NCBI GenBank assembly: GCA_905250125.1 | Contig: CAJNOL010000205.1 | Location: forward strand, 70,542 to 134,541 | Length of the DNA stretch: 64,000 nt | Origin: Rotaria sordida | Taxonomy: Eukaryota; Rotifera; Eurotatoria; Philodinida; Philodinidae | Reading direction: 5' to 3' | Shown here: positions 10,285 to 23,667 of the stretch, piece by piece | How the letters are laid out: every line of letters begins with the position of its first letter | Numbering within the stretch: the stretch's first letter is position 1 | The notes under the pieces: model-generated | Database searches by the model: none | Seen by the model: the letters and a program-made list of their open reading frames with translations, nothing else | Told to the model about the DNA's origin: nothing | Made by a program: the position numbers and the translations under genes

Positions 10285-13200
10285 TTAATGAAATCCACTT
10301 GGATCATAGCGTCCGAAATGATTTCGATGTCTAGAAACAAAAAAGAACAATTCTTTTATTTATTTAATAAAAATGATTCTCTTACCGAAAAGGTTCAAAA
10401 GGCATACTCATTGGATAATAATCATAAGGACGATCGTCAGAAAATTCATCACCAGCAAAATATGGTGGAGGAAAATCCGTTTCAAATGTACTAATTCAAT
10501 ATTTAAATAAAATTCGTCAAAACTAAAAATAAAATAAAATACTTACTTGTAACGTGATGATGGATAACCATATGGTAAACGATCACGAAGACTAAAACCT
10601 CCACCTGAACAAAAGAAAAAAAAAACCAACGAAGAAATAATTAAATAATACTAATAATAATTGAGAAAGAATTTTTTTACCTGGATAACCAAGATTATTT
10701 AATGAAAATGGATAACGATGACTAGATGATGAACTAGGCCGAAAATTTGGTGTACTACCTCGACGAGACCAACGATCCTAAACGAAAGAAATCATATCAT
10801 TCCATCAAAACTTTTAATTTTTATGAAATACAGTGTGTCTCAATTGAATTTCTTTCACTTTTGTTTAAGTCTACTGAAATCTAATTTTTTTTTCAGACAA
10901 TCGATATATAGTGAGAAAGTATAGATTGCACTACATCGATTGATATATTTATTATGAATAACACATAAAGTTCAGAGAACAAAAAATAAATCAGAAAGAA
11001 AGGATGATCTACTTTTTGGTTATTACAATGTAAAATCAGAGTGAATCAATACAGAGATTAAGAAAAATGAATTTTTTAATACTTAAAAAAAAAAAGTATA
11101 ATTGAAGTTATATATGTTCATACGTACAAAAGTAAAGAAGAGACAATAATTCGATTTAATCTAATTTTACATTGTAGTAACCAAAAAGTAGATCATTTCC
11201 TTTTTTGAACTTTACCTGTTTTTTTTTCATGATAAATATATCAATCGATGCAATGCAATTTGTACTTCCTCTCTATATATAAATTATGAACAAAAAAATT
11301 ACATTACGATAGACTTAAGCAAAACAAAGCGATTAGCACAATATCTGCGAGATTAAAATATGAAATACGATGTAACCTCTGTTGTTAATCATAGGAAAAT
11401 TGTTTTATTCTATCTATTTTAAAACACATCTCTTTTTACTTAATCCTCCAGAAATCCGATGAGGAAGTCATTCATATATTATAATGAGATACTATTCATA
11501 TACGATCTGTGATCGTATATCAACAACGCCTATCACAATCCGTGACGTTCCCATGGTAATGTATATCATGGTTCCAACACAAAACAAAGGGTAGAAATTC
11601 AATTTAGAATACACTGAAAATAATTTTTGATTCTTTACTCGATCAGATCCACCATCATTTGACGATGGAATTGTTGAAAGTAAATCATTTTCATTTCCAT
11701 TATTTCCTCCATTATTATTATCATTAATATTATTATTATTAGTTGATGATGAATTTGCTGTATTATTTCCATTTCCATTATCATTATATTGTTTTTCAAA
11801 TTCATCAACATGCATTGATGGTGGTCGACTTGTATTTAATGGACGATTACGAAAATGATCTATACGTCGTTGAATACCATTTGTTGGTGTATTTGTATTA
11901 ACACCACTAATTCGAACATTTCGACGATTATTTCCGCGCATTGGTGCACTCCATGGTGTACGACTTTTTGATACACTTGTTGTTATTATAGATGTATCTA
12001 CATTGGGTGTTGGTTCAACTGTAACTGTTCGTTTTTTTGGTGAAGATCTTTAGAAAATAAAAAAGAAAAATCCATGTTAAATTATAAGATTTTATATTAA
12101 ATAAATTTTTTACTTTCTTTTTTTTGTTATTTTATCAATAACTTCTTTTTTATATTCATCAAAGAAATTAAATGTTCCACAATATTTACCAACAAAATCT
12201 TCAAGATCACATTTAACCTATAAAAAATAGAAAATTAAGAAAAAAAAAATTTAATTTAATATATTTATGTTTGATACCTTTTCATTTGTTTCATCTGGAT
12301 TTGTTGTTGTATCATCTTGTCCATAATCAACATCATCAAGTAATGATGGTGTCGGAATTCCAAGCCAATAAAGTTCAGAACTTCGTTGATCATCAGCATA
12401 ATCATTAACAATTGTATATATAAGACGATTTTGAAATTGAATATCAATTGATTCAGATTTTGGCAGATTTATTTCATTCGTTGGGAAAGTTTCTATTTAA
12501 TAATACAAAAAAACAAAAAGATTTTTTAACTAAGTATTTAGTGTAATTTCTATTAAGTTAAAATATGAAATAAGAATAATCTATAAGTATAAAATCCGAT
12601 GGTTTTAAAAAACTATTCAGAACTGATATTTGCTTGTACAATGTAAAAATAAAAAACAGACAGTCTTGATTCAATTTCTAAGAAACCCAATGGGAAGAAC
12701 TCGAGTTGTTAATTTTATTAGAGTGTATAGAGTGGCTAATAAAAAAAAACACTTATTCCCTGATGAAATGTAATTTCTACATTTATAAGATTTAGTTTTT
12801 GAAACAATTTCTTTTGAAATATATAGACTTGAAAAACGCTACTAAATAGTACCATTTTTATTTTGAACACATTTCACCGTAAGGAGAGATAAAGAATAAA
12901 TTTATTGAATATGAAATTCACTCTGAAACGAAATCATATTTAATTGATTTCGATCTTTTATAAAAATTCAATAACGAAATAGTATTATGATCGGAAATTT
13001 TCAATATTTCATATTTTTTGCATAAAAGATGTACCTAAACTGTTCACCGACAACTCACACTGAATCGGTATTCACTGATTTACTTAGTGTATTCATATTG
13101 TATACGTGTACTAATGATTCAGGGAACACCGATCCACTGTAGTCAGTACATCAGCATTTCGGTATTGTCACCGAAACTGCACATCTTTAATCGTATTGTA

Positions 13201-16200
13201 AATACTATTTAACAATCGAATAGCTATTAAATCTACTACCAAAAGAAGTATTATTAATATTGTTCGATTGATTTTTATATGAAGATTAAATTTCATTGTT
13301 ATACAATGAAAAATTTTGTCATATAAGTCTTTACAATGATATTATGTCAATAATAAGTAGTTAAAAATATCCATTGAATAGGAAAAATAGTTTCAATTTC
13401 AAGTAATGTGAAATCATCGAAAGAAAAAGCATTTCTTTTTTTACATTTAATCTTTCATATAAATACAAACCTTGTTCATTTTGATTTGTTTTAAGTGTTT
13501 GAATAATACTATTAGCACGTTCAAAAATTTTTTGTAATGTTTGAACACATTGTTGATCTTCTTCATTTTGTTCTAAATTATCTGAATTACCACCATTTGT
13601 TTGTTGTTTATTTTCATTTTCATGTGTACCAGATGAATCCTAATATGATAATCATATAGACAAAAATAAAAAATACATTTGAAAGCAGTATTAACTTACA
13701 TCATTAACAACAGCATTAATTAAATCAACAAATTTTTCTAATTGACTTTCATTATTCGATGAAACACCAAGTAATCCACGAAAGAAAGATAATGGTAAAC
13801 GTTGAGTTCGAATAAAACTACAGAAAAAAAAAAAATTTATTCGAGATTTGAAATTTCTTTTTTTTCTACTTACACTGAATCTGATATATTTTCAATCGTC
13901 ATAATTCTTTGTAAAAATATCATTAAAGCTGATACAGCTTCAAGATAATCTGGTTGTTCTTTATCAAATCGAAGATCAAATTCAGCAATTAATGTACAAA
14001 GTACTTCTTTATTTTGCATTAAAGCTCTAGATGAAAGAAAAGAAAAAATAATAAAAACTCGAAAATAAAAAAAAAAAATATTATTTTTGTTTTTACATTC
14101 GAATCATTTGTAAACCAAAATCATGTTCAGCAAGTGATATCATTGTTCGAAGTGCCATTGTTGTTTGTGTCCATGTTTGTTGTTGTTTAGTTGATGAAAG
14201 TAAACGAAGAATATTTATTAATATAAATGATAAAAGTTCTTGATTTGGTAATGCATTAGCAAGTATTTGTAATCGATTATCTGAAGATTTTGATGATGAA
14301 AGACATAAATTCGCATCACATAAAGTTTGAACAATTGACTAAAAGAAGAATATAAAAAATAAAAATCGATGTGTTCTTTTTATTTAATCTAGAGAATGTT
14401 TCAAAAGGCCGTCCTATTCATTTCTTTTTTTTTTATTCCAACGGACTTTTAAAACGCTCAATATTAAACAAACCATTGTAGCTTCTTGACAAAGACATGT
14501 TTCATTTGATTCAGCACGTATATGAAGATATTCAAGCATATCTTTAATAATCTTTGTATATTTTTCATCAGAAAAATTTCTATTTAAAACCAAAAAACAA
14601 AACATGAAAATTGCAAAAAAAAAAAAAGAAAAATGGACTTACAAAAGTGATAATAAAGCACATTTTCCAGATCGAATAGCAGTAAGTGAAGCAATAGATG
14701 CAACTAAACGACCTGAATCACTTATTGATTGTTTTGATGATTTAGCTGTTTCACTATGATCATTTTTCCAAGTAGATATAAGTTCTTCCATTAATTTTCT
14801 ATGAAAAAGAAAAATATTTTAATTATTTTTCTATGAGAAAATATGTTTTTTTTCTTATTTACTTCATAATAAGTTTAGCTAATTTTGGACCTAAATCAAT
14901 TAATTGCATACATAAACGTCTAAGAATTTCTTGCATTATCGAATTTGATGTATGAGATAATGATTGAATTAATTTTTGAAAATAATGATTATTATCATGT
15001 GTCCAGATATAATGAAGAACTGTATGATATCGATGAAAATCATCTTTTATTGCATTTGTTTCATTTTCTGTTAATGCCTATAATAGAAAAATTTATTAAT
15101 TATAAATTTTTTTTTGAATATTTAGAAAAAGCAATATATATATATAGAATTTATACATTATCGTAGACAAATCTATATTTACTTTCTATAAAAATCTCAA
15201 ATCAATTGTACTAAAATTAAGTTATCACTGAAATATATGACAACTTTAGTACATATGCATCTTTATGTTTTTATATAAAAATATTTTTGATTATCATTTA
15301 GATTTAATACATGTTGAAAAACTTTGTCAAGATTTATCTCAAGTTTTTATTTTGAAGTAAATATAATTCTCTATATCAAGTTTATTCATAAAGAAGATTG
15401 ATATTTAGAGTTCGACAGTTCGAAAAACAAGACCTGGAATCGAGAACTGAATCAGAACTGGCTTGTTAAAGTTTCATAGAATCGGAACGGTAAAAAAAAC
15501 GCATTCTCTAATGCAGGAATAATGAAATTTTCATTTGCTGTATTTGAATTATTCTAATCGTAAGATATAAATAAAAAATATAATTAATTTCTCTAAAATG
15601 AGCACTTTCTTATTGATAAAAGACAATATTATCACAAGTCCAATTATACATCATCAAATGATACCAGTCGTATGACAAAGAACCAAAGTTATGAATTATA
15701 GTAATAGCCGTAGAAATATTAAAAAATATTTTGATCAATCGGCCATTTCATTTATTCTATGATTCAGATAAATGTATCTTGAACATGTTACTGTGTATTT
15801 TTTTTTATACACATCATGCATCTCTGACGTCAAGGATCAGACAACTCAAATTGTTACAAAAAGAATTTTGAATATCTCTGATACTTTAACGGTTCTAGTT
15901 CCGCTTAATTATGGAAATAAATAGTGAAAAGTGCTCTAGTAGTGAATGCAACCACTTGCATCATTACTCTAGTCGGTACAAGACAAATACAACTTATCGA
16001 AGGATTAATTTGAGTAGTATAGGACCAGAAAATGAAGAATGACGCATGTCGATCTATCGGCCAATTTGATCATTTAGATTGGTAAAGAAAACTCTCATAC
16101 GGTGGTGCACCTGCGACAGTGATTTATACAGAAAACAACTTCATCATATAATTATAGATCTATCTATTAAACATTACAGTATTCATTCCCACCAAATCAA

Positions 16201-19200
16201 AGATATGACACTAGAATAAGCGATTACATAGAAGTCCTATTAGCAATAAAACTTTCAATATAATCTATTGAAAACTTAATAAAATATGTGCAAAAAATTT
16301 TTGAATTTTGTCTACGATGATAAATAATAAATAGTGTAAACTGAGTAAAAATGAAGATACTCAACCTGTCGAACAGTATGTGGTAATGGTATTGGTAAAA
16401 GTTCGGTAATAAGACATAAACCACTAGTAATTGAATATGGGAAAAGTGTTGTTAAACGAAGAATTTCTCGAAGAACTAATGTCCAAGCACAATTTTGAAC
16501 ATTTACTAATATTATAAATAGACAAAAAAGAAAAGCAAAAAAAGTTATATAACCATAAAAAAATCAATCCATACTTTGTTCACTATCAGATTGATTTGAC
16601 CAGGGATAAGCAAGAAAAGAATCAATTAAATTTATTCGAATAATATCAACATCAGCTAATTCAGTTGATGGTGATGCACAAAGTGTTACTGTATAAATAG
16701 AAAAAAGTGCATGAACAGGTGTTATATCAATAAACTAGATACAAACAAAAAAAAAATAACAATCAATAAATAGATAATAATAATACAAAACAAACTTTAG
16801 TCTTTCGATCAAGTGTTAATTTTTGTAAGAGTGTCTTAAAAATAATTAATGCTGGAATAAGTATTCCATATGTTAAAATTCGATCAGGCACACTCAATGG
16901 TATACCTATTTGCCATGCACGTAATAATATATCAGCACATTTCTATTAATTCATTCAAAACAAAACAAAAAATAAACCTTATTTTAATAAAATAAAGAAA
17001 TAAATAATTTACTTCAAGTATATTAATTAATAATGGATAAATTCCATAATGATATAATTTTAAAAGTATATAATCATATTTAAGTTCAATTTTTGCTCCA
17101 AGAATAAATTGATTTTCAGATGGAATAGATAAATATTGTATAATACGTAATAATGTTATAAGACCTGATGAAAATTCTCCTGAATTATTTGATTCATTAA
17201 TTTGATTTTTTAATTCATTAATAAGATTTTCAGCTGTTTCTTGTGTATGATCAAATGATTTTATTTTTAATAATGGTAAAAACCAATTTCGAAGACGAAT
17301 TAATCGTTGATTTGAATCTATAATAAATTCAGAAAATATAATTTTAAATAAATGAAAAAGAAAAAGAAGAAGAAGAAAAAATAAATAAATAAACAACACG
17401 TACGTTTTTCACAAAGATCAAGTAAACGAAGACCATATGGTTCTAATAATAAAACAGAATCTGGTGTTGCAAATAATTCATAAATAATTCGTGCTACATA
17501 ACGTGTTTGAATACTATTCTTTAATCGTTCAACATTACCTATTAAATAAATCGAATTAATAAAGAAAAAAACAAAATTAGAAAAATAAAACTAACCAGAT
17601 AATTCAATAAAATGTAATAATGGAAGAAAATTTGATTCCATTGCAATAACTCGAACAATTATTCGACGTTTATTAGATAATTTTCTTACATAATGATGAA
17701 ATAAAATTAATGATAAAAGAAAATGAAGTACTTGTAAAAGATCGTTATCATCAATTTCTAGATCATCTTTTATACTGAATAATTTTAATTCATCAATATA
17801 ACTTAATGTTTGAAATGCACATATTAATTGTGGACCAACTGGATCATTATTAATACCATCAAATTTTGTTTCCTATGATAGAAAATAATGAAAATAGAAT
17901 TTTAGTATTAAATCTTATGAGAAAACAGCTTATTTCAAGTCGAAAAGTATGTCAAAATAATTCCAAATACACAGAAGTACTTTAAAATCATGCAAAAATG
18001 CTTTAAAGTACAGTAAAATACTTTTCGACTTAAAGTGCAATGTTCCCTCCGGGATCGTCTGTTTTTCCTTTTTTATCTTATACACATTCAGTGTTGTTAA
18101 AGATAGGAACTAGTCATAGTCGGACTGGTCGACTAAGTAATCGGTTAATTAGGACTAGTGAATACCTAGTTTTTTATGTTATATTATTGATCAGTAGAAA
18201 CGAAACGATCTACAATCACAATACTTAGAGAATGTGTGATTGCAGTTATATTATGATATTTTGAAGTAGTTTCAAGTAACTGGAAATACTTTTAAATAGT
18301 TTAATGTTGTTTCTTCTTGGACTAAACCACTGGTCAAAACAGAAGACCCGCTTCCTTATATTGGAATCCTCCTCTAGAGGGAGGAATCAATGCAAAAGAC
18401 TTATTAGAAGCTTCACAGATGATATTAAATTAGTCTGGATCACATACCGCGTACGTATAAAGAATATTTTTCTAGACGTCAAATACTCATAATTAAGAAC
18501 AATCTCTAGAAATCATTTTTATATTTCATCGATGTTTGAGAACAAATATTTGAATATCATTTCCGGTTAACAAATTCATAATTATTCTGCTCATAATGTC
18601 ATAATATCGTATGGATTTGTGAGTCTTCTCTTGGATACCACTCAAGTCGTACTAGTAGTTCCAGCATAATAGAAGCCTCTTCTAACATTTTTTTTTGATC
18701 ACTTGAATATTTTAAAAGTCTCAGAACTGTTATTACGGTGAGCAGTTTATTATGATTATTTAATAATAAATACTTACAGCAAAATAAAGAGCTTTTAATA
18801 AAAAATTTGGTGTTGATATTTGATTTGCAAGATAAATTAAACCATCAAATGAATTTAAAAATTCTCTTAAAATATCTTCTATTATATTAAATAAATCTTG
18901 TCGTTGATTTAATACACATAAATGTATAAGAACAGTTAAAGATTTAAGAAAATCATTATCCATCATCATACGTAAAATAGATGGCCAAGGATTTTCATTA
19001 TTTGAAGTTTTTGAATAAACAACAGGAAGAATTGATTGAAATGGTGCTATACGAAATGTTTTTTCTTGAGATATAAGATCAATTGAATTAATTAAAACAT
19101 CACGAATAGTTGAAAGAGATATAAGAAGTTTATTGAAAATTATTTTTCGTTCATTTGTTAATAATGAAGATTCATCGGATGATAAACTTAAAAAGAAAAA

Positions 19201-22200
19201 TATGAAAAAAAAGAAAAAAAATAATTTTAATTGATTTTTATACATTTTTATTTGTGATTGAAATGAATGAAATTCTTCATTAAGATGAATTTTTCTTATT
19301 AGACAATTAATCGATGCTATCAATTGTTTTAACTATTAAAAACAAAGAAAATAAAAATAAAATGAAAGATTCAATGAATTCTGTACTTCTTTTCCAATAT
19401 GTAGTTTTTGTATTAAACGAAAATAAGGTGATTCACAAGTCGTTGATGGAAAATCAGAATGTTGACCTATAAAAAAAAAAATTAATAAAATATTTTTCTG
19501 TGTTTTTTTTCTAATATGAAATTTTACCAGTAAACCAAAGTACACCCGATTTAAAAAATAAACTTTGATCAAGGGTTTTAATAATAAGTAATTTAACTGA
19601 TGGTGCAATATATTCATTATTATACAAATCTAATAATTTTGATTGATAATCATTTTTCTAAATAAATAAATAGCAAGAATCAAAAAAATCTTAGAGAAAT
19701 ATAGATCAAAGTAAACTTACGATCCATTCATTGGACATATCTTCTGTAAGTACACTTAAATGTCCACATAATCGAACGCCACATTTGATTATTCGAATCT
19801 TAAGTAATGTATCTTTTAATTCAGTAAATTGTTTTTCCATAATATATTCAATATTAATTAATTTAAGTGCCCAGTCAGTAAGACGTTGAATAGCTAATAC
19901 TAAATAAGCAAAAAGAAAGATCAATAAAACAAAAAAAATTCTTGCCAGCGCAACCTCTTTGAGATTAAGACGTGAAATTCATATGTGTGATTTAACCTCG
20001 TCATATTAATAAAAAATACGTACAGTGAAACGATATATCTTATTTATTTCTGGATTTCGAACAGAAATTTTTTACTTTTTTTCCGTGCTGCTCTATTTTT
20101 TTGAAGAATTTTCTTTGTTTTTCATTTTCGTCTTTCTTAATTTAACATTATTATTATTATGCTAGCCATCTATTTAACTGACAAATAAGTCTGTTCTACA
20201 TATCCATTATATCTACAGCAGATCTCAATACACCATCATGTATGTTGATATGTTCAGAAACACAGATATTGATTATTTCCAAAAGTCATAACTTGATCAG
20301 TTCATGCTTTTTATGTTGATTATATGACGACTGTGGCAAATCAATGCATCATCGTTGACATCTTGTAAATAAATTTTTTTCTGCGCATACTATTTAGAAC
20401 ATTCACAAACGTGTTTCAATCATTCAAATTTCGAGGAAGACCTTGGAATTTTCTAGAACAATCTAATGAGGGAACCTCTTCAGATACCCCTTTCGATTTC
20501 AACGATTTTTTGCTTATAGATATTTGACTAAGCTATCGAAGTTCTTTTCTATAGAGGCTTTAGGCTTTCAAGAAACTCGTATTTTCGAATATTGATCTGA
20601 AACATTGTGCATATAGAGAACTCAACTAGATTAACTTCCCTGGAAAAATGTCATGTTGAACATACTATTCATGAAAAAAAGATCTATATTTTGAAAGTTA
20701 CATATCTCGAAGAGAATTTATTCAAAACTTCTGAATTTTTTTTTATTGAAACTAGTCTAGTTGAGTTCTCCATATGCGAGAAGTTTCAGATCAAAATTCG
20801 AAAATACGAGTTTTCTGAAAACCTGAAACCTCTAGAAAAAAAAATCGATAGCTTAGTCAAATATCAATAGGAACCAACATCCTATTGGAGTTTCTATTAG
20901 AATACTATGTGGTACCTAGAGGCAAAAAACTATTGAAATCGTAGGGGGGAGGACATTTAAAGAGATTCCCTCGTAAGTCTTATTGTTAATCCCGTCAAGC
21001 GTCTTTTTCTGTTGCTAAGAAATCCTAGGAAAGGAATCTGACGTCTGTTGTCTGCAATTGTTATAGAAACGACCAAACGATCGTTGATCTTCTCCTTCCT
21101 CCGCTATTAAAATAGGAGAGTTGCAAAACCTCGCCTTAAAACTTTCGCTCACTATATTTCTCTTCGAAAAATATGAGTTTCACGAAACAAAAAAAGAAAT
21201 TAGAATTTCTACCTAATTCTTCATTTGAATCTAAACATGCTAAAGCAATCGGTAACATTGTGCATATAGATTCTAATGATTCAAGAAATCTGAAATGAAA
21301 ATATAGATAGATTATAAAAGAAAATTAAATGAATGAAATTTTCTTACGTAATATCACAATGATCAATTGATACGTGTGAAAGTAATTTTCGAAAATGAAG
21401 AACAAGTTCTTCATTAACCTGACGATATTTGTCATCATGAGCTTTTTCACATTCAATTTCATAAGATGTTTTTGTTGATGAATGAAATGTCTGAATAGTC
21501 AAATAAAAATAATTTATTTTTTTTTAAGAAAATTATTTAATCATTTTTTTTTCGTATTTACTTGGAGAGTTGTAGAACGTGTTGAACTACGAGTATTATA
21601 CAATGCATCACGCTAAAAAAGATAAACATATATGTATACAAGCATATTGTAATGATTGTTATTTATTCATTTTTTTGTATAACTAATCTATTATAGACGA
21701 TTAAATATGGTTGATTTTACACACTCTATTTAGGAGATTCTATAAGTTTCATATGAGTATAATTTTCATACTTTAAATGCTTGTTGTTCATCTTCGTTAA
21801 AGAACAGACCATGAATACTTGATGTTTCACTTTCTGATGTATTATCATCAGAAATATATGTATCACCATCCTAGAATAAAATCTTTTTTAGTTTGAATAT
21901 AATCGATTATATGATACATACACTTGGTGTTTGTTGTTGTTGATTATTGTTACCATTATTTGGTAATGTTGTATATATATCTTGTGTTCGTCGATTATGA
22001 TCACCTATACACGATGGATGAAGAAATAGATGATCTTCGTCTTTTTTATTACTGCTACTGATATGTTGACTTTGATATGACAAATGAGAAAATGATGATG
22101 CTGTTATTGGAACATTATTAGGATTTTGAATTGAATTTGGATCGTCAGTTATATGATCTGGAATATCTGAATGAAAAAAAAATATATACGATAAAATAAA

Positions 22201-23667
22201 ACATAGATATATATGCAATGATTTACTAGAACGATATTGTATTGTTGTTGTTGTTGAAACTCGTGTAAATTTTTCATCCATTTCATCAAGTGGTTTATCT
22301 CCATGTGAATAATCGCTAGAAAAAATATAGAAATATAGAGAACTAAAAGATATATATATACATTTACGTACGATGGAGAATAACCAGTACGTGTTTGTGG
22401 TCGAGAACTGAAAGCTGGTGCAGTCTGAGATCGAGTTGATGATGATTGTTGTTGTTGTTGTTGTTGGTCATCAATACGATTAGAAGAGTACGTTTGTTGA
22501 GATGGTTGATGACTATAATCATGTAAATGTTCCTCTAAATAAAAAATCGGTGAAATTCAAAACTACATATTTTCTTTTTTCTATCTTGCCATTTAGACGT
22601 GGTTGCGGTTGTCCAACAAAGTTTGTTGGTGTTCGTTGTTGTTGTAAATGTGGAAAATTAGCTGTTACTTGCGCTTGTTGTCTTGATGGTTGTTCAGGTG
22701 GAGCAACCCAAACACCATCAGAATGAGCTGCGGATGATGAAGAAACATTGTCAATAACAGATGGAGGATGTGAATGTTGTTGAACAACAAATGTACTAGA
22801 AGTTGTATTCGACGGCGAAGCCATAGCTAATGACAACGTGTCCATTGGGTGTGCACGATGAGGAGGTTGAGCTGACTGCAAAAAAGCAACAATTTGTTTA
22901 TTATTGCTTGGTGGATCATGTCGAGGAGGCTATAGAATAAGCAATTATATATAAATTTTCGAATAATAACAATAAAGTTTTTTTTAATTTACTGGAGATT
23001 TTGGACGAGCTAAAACACCGACAATAGCCAATGTTAAAACATCATATTTTCCTTTGACAATCATTGAATCCATTGGAATCTAAACACGAAAAACACAAAC
23101 GATCAAATATATTATGTAAAATTTTTCTAGCTTACTTACCGAAAGTGATGGATAGTAAACTATATCATTTTCATCACGAAAAACTTTTCTATATTGTTAA
23201 GAAAAATAAATATGTTGTTTTTTTCTAATAAGCATATATTTTATCTTACTTTCCAAGTCGTCGATATCTCATTCTATCACGATTTGATCGTACATTAAGA
23301 TTTTTTCCAAAAAATTCTAATTCACATGGCATTGGTTTCGTTGCTCTTTAAAGATTAAATGGGAAAAATATCAGTACAGTTTATGAGATATATTCTTTAA
23401 GAAAGTAAAATGTTATCAATTCTTTCCTACCCAATACGTGTAGATGATTTTTCCAAACCAGTGACATTATAACCAGCTGGTAAGACACGAATTTCATCAA
23501 TATATACTGGTTGATCAAATTTAATTTCATCTACTTGAAGAACCTAGAAAAAGAAAAGTAAAAGATTAAAGTTATATGTCATATAAAAATATGTCATAAA
23601 ACCTGTTCAATTTCTCCATCGTGAGCAATCGTATCAAAGAAAAGAATTTCTTGTTGAGAAGAACTCA
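10285..23667 (-). CDS. VIRMA: VIRMA / Virilizer, scaffold of the m6A methyltransferase complex
   Basis: A large multi-exon gene with its start at 23667 and TAA at 10285-10287. The first exons (23603-23667, 23431-23543, then about 23250-23345, 23145-23190 and 22992-23080) read ILFFDTIAHDGEIEQ, VDEIKFDQPVYIDEIRVLP and VKGKYDVLTLAVLARP, matching the Virilizer N-terminal domain order (LLFLDTFKH, VYINEVRVIP, LRGWYNCLTLAIYG in human, from memory). A Gln/Ser-rich linker (22.9-21.9 kb) is followed by an acidic segment and a long helical, Leu-rich body (21.5-12.1 kb) as expected for ARM-like repeats. The C-terminal region carries RNRPLNTSRPPSMHVDEF, nearly identical to the human motif, then an Arg/Gly/Tyr-rich tail ending DPSGFH. 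VIRMA binds WTAP and METTL3/14 in the nucleus and guides m6A to 3' parts of mRNAs. A splice acceptor lies 20 nt before the ATG. Individual exon borders in the body are approximate. Confidence 0.92.
10846..11345. repeat. Foldback element in a 3' intron of VIRMA
   Basis: Inverted arms of about 190 bp. The left arm at about 10856-11045 contains GTTTAAGTCTACTGAAATCT and CTACTTTTTGGTTATTACAA. The right arm at about 11155-11340 contains the reverse complements, for example TTGTAGTAACCAAAAAGTAG and AGACTTAAGCAAAACAAAG. The loop is about 110 nt, AT-rich and without coding capacity. Arm divergence is visible but moderate, suggesting a fairly old insertion. It lies wholly between coding exons. Confidence 0.65.
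12500..13465. other. Long VIRMA intron without recognised content
   Basis: About 970 nt between exons that encode the C-terminal third of VIRMA. AT-rich. A weak inverted similarity (GTTCACCGACAA near 13040 and TTGTCACCGAAAC near 13167) may be a decayed TIR element. No coding texture. Confidence 0.3.
15080..16365. other. Long VIRMA intron without recognised content
   Basis: About 1.3 kb between exons of the helical body. AT-rich with scattered short G/C-containing stretches near 15420-15500 and 15830-16110. These may be decayed mobile DNA, but I found no clear terminal repeats. Confidence 0.3.
17900..18770. other. Long VIRMA intron with a short palindrome
   Basis: About 870 nt. It contains an imperfect palindrome around CCTCCTCTAGAGGGAGG near 18368-18384. 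Plus-strand open frames at 18040-18228 and 18304-18492 have no recognisable motifs and lie inside the intron on the opposite strand. Confidence 0.3.
20465..20990. repeat. Foldback element in a VIRMA intron
   Basis: The left arm at about 20468-20635 contains GGGAACCTCTTCAGATACCC, ATATTTGACTAAGCTATCGA and GAGAACTCAACTAGATT. The right arm at about 20755-20985 contains the inverse copies (CTAGTTGAGTTCTCCATATG, CGATAGCTTAGTCAAATATC, then AGAGATTCCCTCG). The right arm has an extra segment of about 50 nt (20870-20925). The centre is about 120 nt. No transposase is seen; it is a non-autonomous foldback element. Confidence 0.7.

Noticed and set aside
12752-12790. CTGATGA motif considered as a hammerhead ribozyme core
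   Set aside because: No GAAA at the required position after a stem II and no flanking stems.
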